The notes beneath the pieces were generated by a model. It did no database searches. It was not told the DNA's origin and saw only the letters and a list, made by a program, of their open reading frames with translations. This document shows, piece by piece, positions 23,920 through 27,829 of a stretch of DNA of 27,829 nt. A program made the translations under genes and the position numbers. Position 1 is the first letter of the stretch. Each line of letters starts with the position of its first letter. Origin of the DNA: Xanthobacteraceae bacterium (lineage in GTDB: Bacteria > Pseudomonadota > Alphaproteobacteria > Rhizobiales > Xanthobacteraceae); the NCBI GenBank assembly GCA_030040825.1, contig JASHSY010000211.1, positions 1 to 27,829 on the forward strand, given 5' to 3'.

Positions 23920-24276
23920 ATGGATGAGTTGGTCGGGCGTCTCGTCGCCGACGAGGGCATTGACCGGAATGCCGCCGAGACGGCTGTTGGCATCATCCTC
24001 GACTTCCTCGCCAAGGAAGGTCCCGACGACAAGATGAAACTCGTCTTCGCGAAGCTGCCGGGCGCCGAAGCCCTGATGCAAAAAGCTGCGGCCGAAGGCG
24101 GCGGCGGCATGGGTGGCGTGATGGGCGCCGGGATGCGAATGATGGGCGCCGGGCTGAGCATGGGCCAAGTCCAGGGCATAACGCGTCAATTCATTGCATA
24201 CGCACGCGAGAAAGTCGGAGAGGATGTGGTCGGCGAAATCGTCGGCGCAATCCCCGGCCTTTCGCAATTTGCTTGA
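23920..24276 (+). CDS. Small conserved hypothetical protein
   Basis: A 118-residue protein I cannot name. Residues 1-55 are helical and acidic (MDELVGRLVADEGIDRNAAE, VGIILDFLAKEGPDDKMKLV), residues 58-78 are Gly/Met-rich (GGGGMGGVMGAGMRMMGAG), and the C-terminus is helical (MGQVQGITRQFIAYAREKVG). The overall look is of small DUF2267/DUF2780-like proteins. GAGGGG lies just upstream of the ATG. It is 48 bases before the DUF4332-like gene on the same strand and the two probably form one unit. Confidence 0.65.
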   Translation: MDELVGRLVADEGIDRNAAETAVGIILDFLAKEGPDDKMKLVFAKLPGAEALMQKAAAEGGGGMGGVMGAGMRMMGAGLSMGQVQGITRQFIAYAREKVGEDVVGEIVGAIPGLSQFA

Positions 24277-24324
24277 CGTCGGGCTGACTGCCGCGCCGGG
24301 CTGCGCGGTCGAGGGGAGTTAGCG

Positions 24325-24732
24325 ATGGGATATCCCATCACCGATATTCGCGGCATCGGCGCTGATACCGCCATGCTGCTGAAATCGGAAGGCATCCGGA
24401 CAACCATCGGGTTGTTGCGCAGGGCCCAAACGCCCAAGCAACGGCTCAAGATCGCCGAAAAGGTCGGCGCCAACGATAAGCTGGTGCTCGGGTGGGTGAC
24501 CGCCGCCGACCGCATGCGCGTCAAAGGCGTCGGCTGGGAATACGCGGAGCTATTGCGCGCCGCCGGAGTCAAAACGGTCCAGGAACTCAAATACCGCAAC
24601 CCGCAAAGGCTGGTGGAGCAGATGACCGAAGCGAACGCCAAGCGGAGGCTGGTGCGCTTGCTGCCTACCGTCAGCATGGTGCAGCGCTGGATCGAAAACG
24701 CCAAAAAGCTGCCACCGGTTATTCGATATTGA
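24325..24732 (+). CDS. DUF4332-like helix-hairpin-helix protein
   Basis: A 135-residue protein with two helix-hairpin-helix-like motifs: ITDIRGIGADTAMLLKSEGI (5-24) and MRVKGVGWEYAELLRAAGV (about 63-81). Both have the G-[IV]-G turn followed by A-x-x-L-x-x-x-G-[IV] seen in DUF4332 proteins and DNA-binding HhH domains. The basic C-terminal part (NAKRRLVRLLP, WIENAKKLPP) could support nucleic-acid binding, but no activity can be stated. The ATG has GGGAG about seven bases upstream. It follows the small hypothetical gene and precedes folP on the same strand. Confidence 0.75.
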   Translation: MGYPITDIRGIGADTAMLLKSEGIRTTIGLLRRAQTPKQRLKIAEKVGANDKLVLGWVTAADRMRVKGVGWEYAELLRAAGVKTVQELKYRNPQRLVEQMTEANAKRRLVRLLPTVSMVQRWIENAKKLPPVIRY

Positions 24733-24770
24733 TCGGGCGCCCGGCGGCTCCGGCCGCGACCTCTTAGCGC

Positions 24771-24808
24771 TGCATCCGGATTGCTTCGCTTCGCCGCCAA
24801 TGACACTC
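24771..24808. repeat. Possible extragenic repeat before folP
   Basis: The gap between the DUF4332-like gene and folP contains GCATCCGGATTGCTTCGC followed by TTCGCCGCCAATGACA, resembling the short GATTGCTTCGC...GCAATGAC repeats often seen between genes in Rhizobiales. This is recognition by eye of one copy only. Confidence 0.3.
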
Positions 24809-24833
24809 TGCGGCGACAACAACGGCGGGCTGG

Positions 24834-25694
24834 ATGGCAATCGCCTTGAATCCACTCAGTAGTTCGGCGGCTCCACGCTCCAGTGAACTCCTCGCGCGGC
24901 TGCTAGCCAAAGCGCGGCCGTTGGTCATGGGCGTGCTCAACATCACGCCCGACTCGTTTTCCGACGGCGGCCGTTTTCTCGACCCGGCGGCGGCAATCGC
25001 GCAGGCCCGCCGGCTGGCGGCGGAAGGCGCCGACATTCTCGACATCGGCGCAGAATCGACCCGCCCGTATGGTGGCGCGGTTCCGGTGTCGGCCGAAGAT
25101 GAGCGCGCGCGCCTTGCACCGGTTCTATCCGAGGTGATCGCACTCGGGGTGCCGGTCTCGATCGATACGCAAAAAGCATCGATTGCCACCTGGGCGATTG
25201 ATCAGGGCGCCGCCATTGTCAACGACGTTTGGGGATTGCAAGGCGATCCGGAGATGTCGCGCGTGGTCGCCGACTGCGGCCTCCCGGTGATCATCATGCA
25301 CAACCGCGAGAATGCCGATCCTGCGATCGATATTGTTGCCGAGGTGACTGCTTTCTTCCGACGCTCGCTCGACATCGCCGCCCGCGCCGGCATCGCCCGC
25401 GAGCGGATCGTGCTCGATCCCGGTATTGGGTTTGGTAAGACGTCCGAGCAGAGCCTGACCTGCATCGCCCGCCTGGACGTCTGGCGGGACTTCGGCTTGC
25501 CCTTGCTGGTCGGCGCTTCGCGCAAGCGCTTCATTCATTCGCTGACGCCATCCGATCCCATGGAGCGGTTGGGCGGCTCGCTGGCCGCGCACTTGTTGGC
25601 GGTCGAAAGCGGCGCTGCGATCGTGCGGGTGCACGACGTAGCGCCGACTGTGCAGGCGCTGGCGGTCGCCGCCGCGATCAGGCGGGCGCGATGA
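24834..25694 (+). CDS. folP: Dihydropteroate synthase
   Basis: Joins p-aminobenzoate to 6-hydroxymethyl-dihydropterin diphosphate in folate synthesis; the target of sulfonamides. The 286-residue protein has the signatures VMGVLNITPDSFSDGGRF (31-48) and ILDIGAESTRPYGG (68-81), then VSIDTQKASIATWAIDQGA, IVNDVWGL, and near the end the pterin/phosphate loop LLVGASRKRF. The first 28 residues are a poorly conserved extension; the ribosome site is weak, so the exact start is less sure. It begins the folP-folB-folK unit and overlaps folB by four bases (ATGA). Confidence 0.97.
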   Translation: MAIALNPLSSSAAPRSSELLARLLAKARPLVMGVLNITPDSFSDGGRFLDPAAAIAQARRLAAEGADILDIGAESTRPYGGAVPVSAEDERARLAPVLSEVIALGVPVSIDTQKASIATWAIDQGAAIVNDVWGLQGDPEMSRVVADCGLPVIIMHNRENADPAIDIVAEVTAFFRRSLDIAARAGIARERIVLDPGIGFGKTSEQSLTCIARLDVWRDFGLPLLVGASRKRFIHSLTPSDPMERLGGSLAAHLLAVESGAAIVRVHDVAPTVQALAVAAAIRRAR

Positions 25695-26068
25695 GCGACG
25701 CGATCTTCGTCAACGGACTGGTCCTGCACGCCTATCACGGCGTGATGCCGCACGAGGCCAAGGTTGGGCAACCCTTCCGGCTCGATTTCGAAGTCGATGT
25801 CGACCTCGCCGAAGCGTCACGCACCGATAAGCTCAAATCCTCGGTTTCTTATGAGATGCTGATGAAGACCGCGAGCGAAGCCTTTTGCACCAGGCGCTAT
25901 CGGCTGGTCGAAGCCGCCGCTGGCGCCGTTGCGGAGGCCGTGCTCGACACGTATCCACGCGTGCAGAGCATTCGCGTCACGGTACGCAAGCCGCATGCAC
26001 CGATCGCGGCGACTTTCGATGATGTCGGCGTGACCATTACTCGAAGCCGCGAGGGGAGCCGTGGCTGA
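25691..26068 (+). CDS. folB: Dihydroneopterin aldolase
   Basis: Converts 7,8-dihydroneopterin to 6-hydroxymethyl-dihydropterin and glycolaldehyde. A 125-residue protein, standard size, with IFVNGLVLHAYHGVMPHEAK at the start (substrate-loop tyrosine and histidine), the strand FRLDFEVDVDLAEAS, SVSYEMLMK, RYRLVEAAAGAVAEAVLDTY (conserved LVE glutamate) and IRVTVRKPHAPI. It starts inside the folP stop and ends overlapping folK by eight bases, so the three fol genes are translationally coupled. Confidence 0.95.
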   Translation: MSDAIFVNGLVLHAYHGVMPHEAKVGQPFRLDFEVDVDLAEASRTDKLKSSVSYEMLMKTASEAFCTRRYRLVEAAAGAVAEAVLDTYPRVQSIRVTVRKPHAPIAATFDDVGVTITRSREGSRG

Positions 26069-26549
26069 AGCTTTCATCTCATTGGGCGGAAATCTGGGCG
26101 ACGTGCGCTCCGCTTTCGATCGCGCGATTGCGGCGTTGTGTGACGGCGAGCTTGTAAAGCTGAGGGCACGTTCCGCCGATTACCGGACTCCACCCTGGGG
26201 CGTCATCGAGCAACCGCCTTTCATCAATGCCGTTATTGCGGTCGATACGACGCTGGACCCGCATGACTTGCTCGAACGTGCGAAGGAGTGCGAACGCGCG
26301 CTCGGCCGCCATCGTGAACGAGAGCGCCGCTGGGGGCCGCGCGTCATTGACATTGATCTGCTGGTCTATGACGACCTCGTTCTGGTCGACGGCGATCTTA
26401 TTTTGCCGCATCCGCACCTGGTGGAGCGCGCCTTCGTTCTGGTTCCGATGGCGGAGATCGCACCCGACCGGATTATCGACGGCGTTACCGTGCTTGACGC
26501 ACTCTCACGCGTCGAAGCAACCGGCATTGAAAAGTTGCCGCCACGATAA
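26061..26549 (+). CDS. folK: 2-amino-4-hydroxy-6-hydroxymethyldihydropteridine diphosphokinase
   Basis: Transfers diphosphate from ATP to 6-hydroxymethyl-dihydropterin, giving the FolP substrate. The 162-residue protein has AFISLGGNLGDVRSAFDRAI at the start, YRTPPWGVIEQPPFINAVIA, and the HPPK signature RRWGPRVIDIDLLVYDD with the metal-binding D-x-D, then LPHPHLVERAFVLVPMAEIA. The start is GTG at 26061 with GAGGGGAG just upstream, overlapping folB. It is the last gene of the folP-folB-folK unit. The 81 bases after it hold no gene. Confidence 0.95.
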   Translation: MAEAFISLGGNLGDVRSAFDRAIAALCDGELVKLRARSADYRTPPWGVIEQPPFINAVIAVDTTLDPHDLLERAKECERALGRHRERERRWGPRVIDIDLLVYDDLVLVDGDLILPHPHLVERAFVLVPMAEIAPDRIIDGVTVLDALSRVEATGIEKLPPR

Positions 26550-26630
26550 ACCAGAACACCGGTTGCTGCCGCGTATCGTTGCAAGAAAAGCTCGGTTGGC
26601 CGGCGTGCCTGGGCATGGCATTTTGCATCC

Positions 26631-27829
26631 ATGACCGATCCGGAAGGCGTTCCATTCGCTGCCGATTTCCCGCCCGCGACCCGCGCGCAATGGCGCAAGC
26701 TGGTCGATGCGGTGCTTAGAGGCGCTCCGTTCGAACGCCTCGTCGGCAAAACCTATGACGGATTGGCGATCGAGCCGCTAGCCGCCCGTCGCCCCAACGC
26801 GCCGCCGGTTGCCGGACGTGCAGGTGCGGCGGCGTGGGACGTGCTGGCACGGATCGACCATCCCGATCCGGCGCGCGCCAACGAGATCGCTCTGCGCGAA
26901 CTCAACAATGGCGCCGATGGTCTCATGCTGGTGTTCGCCGACTCGCTCGGCAGCCGCGGCTTCGGTGTGCCTGCAAACGAACAAGCGCTGACGCGTGCGT
27001 TTGACGGTGTGCGCTTCGACGCCGGTATCGTCGTCGATGTCGATCTGCCGCCTTTTGCCCGCGAACTTCCGCAAATCGTCGCCAAGGTCGCAGGCCAACG
27101 CGCCAAGCCGGCTGGGCTCCGCCTTCGTTACGGCTACGACCCGCTCACCGCCATCGCCATGAGCGGCAAGCTGCCGCTTCCTTGGGATAAGACGGCACCG
27201 CTGATGGCGGGCCTCATCCGAGCGCTCGCCGATGCCGGCTTCAAAGGTCCGTTCGCGGTCGGCGACGGACGGGTGGTGCACGACGCAGGTGGATCGGAGG
27301 TCCAGGAACTCGCTTTCGCGCTTGCTGCTGCGGTGGCCTATCTGCGCGCGCTGGAAGCAAGCGGCATGGCGCTCGACGCAGCACGCGATGCGATCTATTT
27401 CCGGCTGACCGCCGATGCCGACCAGTTTCTGACCATCGCCAAGTTCCGTGCGCTACGGAAATTATGGGCGCACGTTGAACGCACTTGCGGCCTTACGCCG
27501 AAGCCTGCGCTGGTCGAGGCGGAGACAGCATGGCGAATGATGGCGCGGCGCGATCCCCAGGTGAACATTCTGCGCAGCGCAATCGCGGTATTTTCCGCCG
27601 CGCTCGGCGGCGCCGACACGATCACGGTGTTGCCATTTACCGTGGCGTCCGGGCTGCCGGATCGGTTTGCACGCCGCATCGCACGCAATACACAACTTGT
27701 CCTCGTTGAAGAGGCGCATCTCGGCAAAGTTGCCGATCCGGCCGCCGGCGCCGGCGCGATGGAGAGCTTGACCGATGAGCTTTGCGAAGCGGCATGGGCT
27801 TTGTTCCGCGAGATCGAGGCCGCCGGCGG
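26631..27829 (+). CDS. mutA: Methylmalonyl-CoA mutase small (beta) subunit, partial
   Basis: Open from ATG 26631 to the window edge without a stop (399 complete codons). The N-terminus (FAADFPPATRAQWRKLVDAV, FERLVGKTYDGLAIEPLAAR) is that of methylmalonyl-CoA mutase chains: the pattern K-T-x-D-G followed by I-x-P. The body continues as a degenerate TIM barrel (ANEIALRELNNGADGLMLVF, ELAFALAAAVAYLRALEASG, AIYFRLTADADQFLTIAKFR, LRKLWAHVE, RNTQLVLVEEAHLGKVADPA). The sequence is divergent from catalytic large subunits, fitting the non-catalytic small chain that pairs with MutB in the B12-dependent conversion of (R)-methylmalonyl-CoA to succinyl-CoA. The large-subunit gene would be expected just downstream. 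No clear ribosome site precedes this ATG. Confidence 0.88.
   Translation, partial: MTDPEGVPFAADFPPATRAQWRKLVDAVLRGAPFERLVGKTYDGLAIEPLAARRPNAPPVAGRAGAAAWDVLARIDHPDPARANEIALRELNNGADGLMLVFADSLGSRGFGVPANEQALTRAFDGVRFDAGIVVDVDLPPFARELPQIVAKVAGQRAKPAGLRLRYGYDPLTAIAMSGKLPLPWDKTAPLMAGLIRALADAGFKGPFAVGDGRVVHDAGGSEVQELAFALAAAVAYLRALEASGMALDAARDAIYFRLTADADQFLTIAKFRALRKLWAHVERTCGLTPKPALVEAETAWRMMARRDPQVNILRSAIAVFSAALGGADTITVLPFTVASGLPDRFARRIARNTQLVLVEEAHLGKVADPAAGAGAMESLTDELCEAAWALFREIEAAG

Noticed and set aside
23894..24276. Gly/Met-rich stretch (GGMGGVMGAGMRMMGAG) as a copper-binding or membrane domain
   Set aside because: The stretch is short, has no His/Cys pattern and is not hydrophobic enough for a membrane helix.

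Overview
The window looks like a chromosomal piece of an alphaproteobacterium of the order Rhizobiales, probably near the Bradyrhizobium/Pseudolabrys side. It is GC-rich, with NGC/NCG-rich codons. It has an alphaproteobacterial flagellar gene set (fliX, flaF, FlgN-like, a short non-enzymatic flgJ), a DksA of the one-cysteine alphaproteobacterial type, and a folP-folB-folK cluster. The species call is inference; no 16S or other marker is present.

Layout. 1-1.2 kb: a PilZ protein and dksA, both on the minus strand. 1.2-3.8 kb: fliX, divergent from a flgI-flgJ-flgN-like operon (basal-body P ring, rod cap, filament-cap/junction chaperone). 3.8-11.0 kb: a flagellin region with a large TPR-glycosyltransferase, a Ser/Thr-rich protein carrying a flagellin IN-type domain, a GT-A-like glycosyltransferase, flagellin, flaF, and a CmcI-like methyltransferase overlapping flaF. 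11.1-15.9 kb: a minus-strand operon flgE-flgK-flgL (hook and hook-filament junction). 16.2-23.2 kb: housekeeping and accessory genes: a MoxR AAA ATPase, a MipA/OmpV outer membrane protein, a DAO-type FAD oxidoreductase, a SixA-like phosphatase, a VOC protein, an exported metallo-beta-lactamase-fold hydrolase, an M20 peptidase, and a decayed HerA/YjgR-like ATPase gene. 23.9-26.5 kb: two small hypothetical genes, then folP-folB-folK. 26.6 kb to the end: the start of a methylmalonyl-CoA mutase small subunit, cut by the window edge.

How it fits together. The flagellar genes build the P ring, rod, hook, junction and filament. Two promoters, for flgI and flgE, show near-consensus sigma-54 -24/-12 elements. 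Each is preceded by the same GCGGCAA-N3-TTGCCGC dyad about 80-110 bp upstream, which fits an FlbD-like activator; fliX, whose Caulobacter homologue controls FlbD, sits beside one of them. The most interesting unit is 3.8-11.0 kb: two glycosyltransferase-like genes and a methyltransferase-like gene surround flagellin and flaF, suggesting a flagellin glycosylation/methylation system. No CRISPR array, tRNA, rRNA, insertion sequence or phage gene was seen. Interspersed dyad repeats lie around 19.7-20.9 kb and 23.8 kb.
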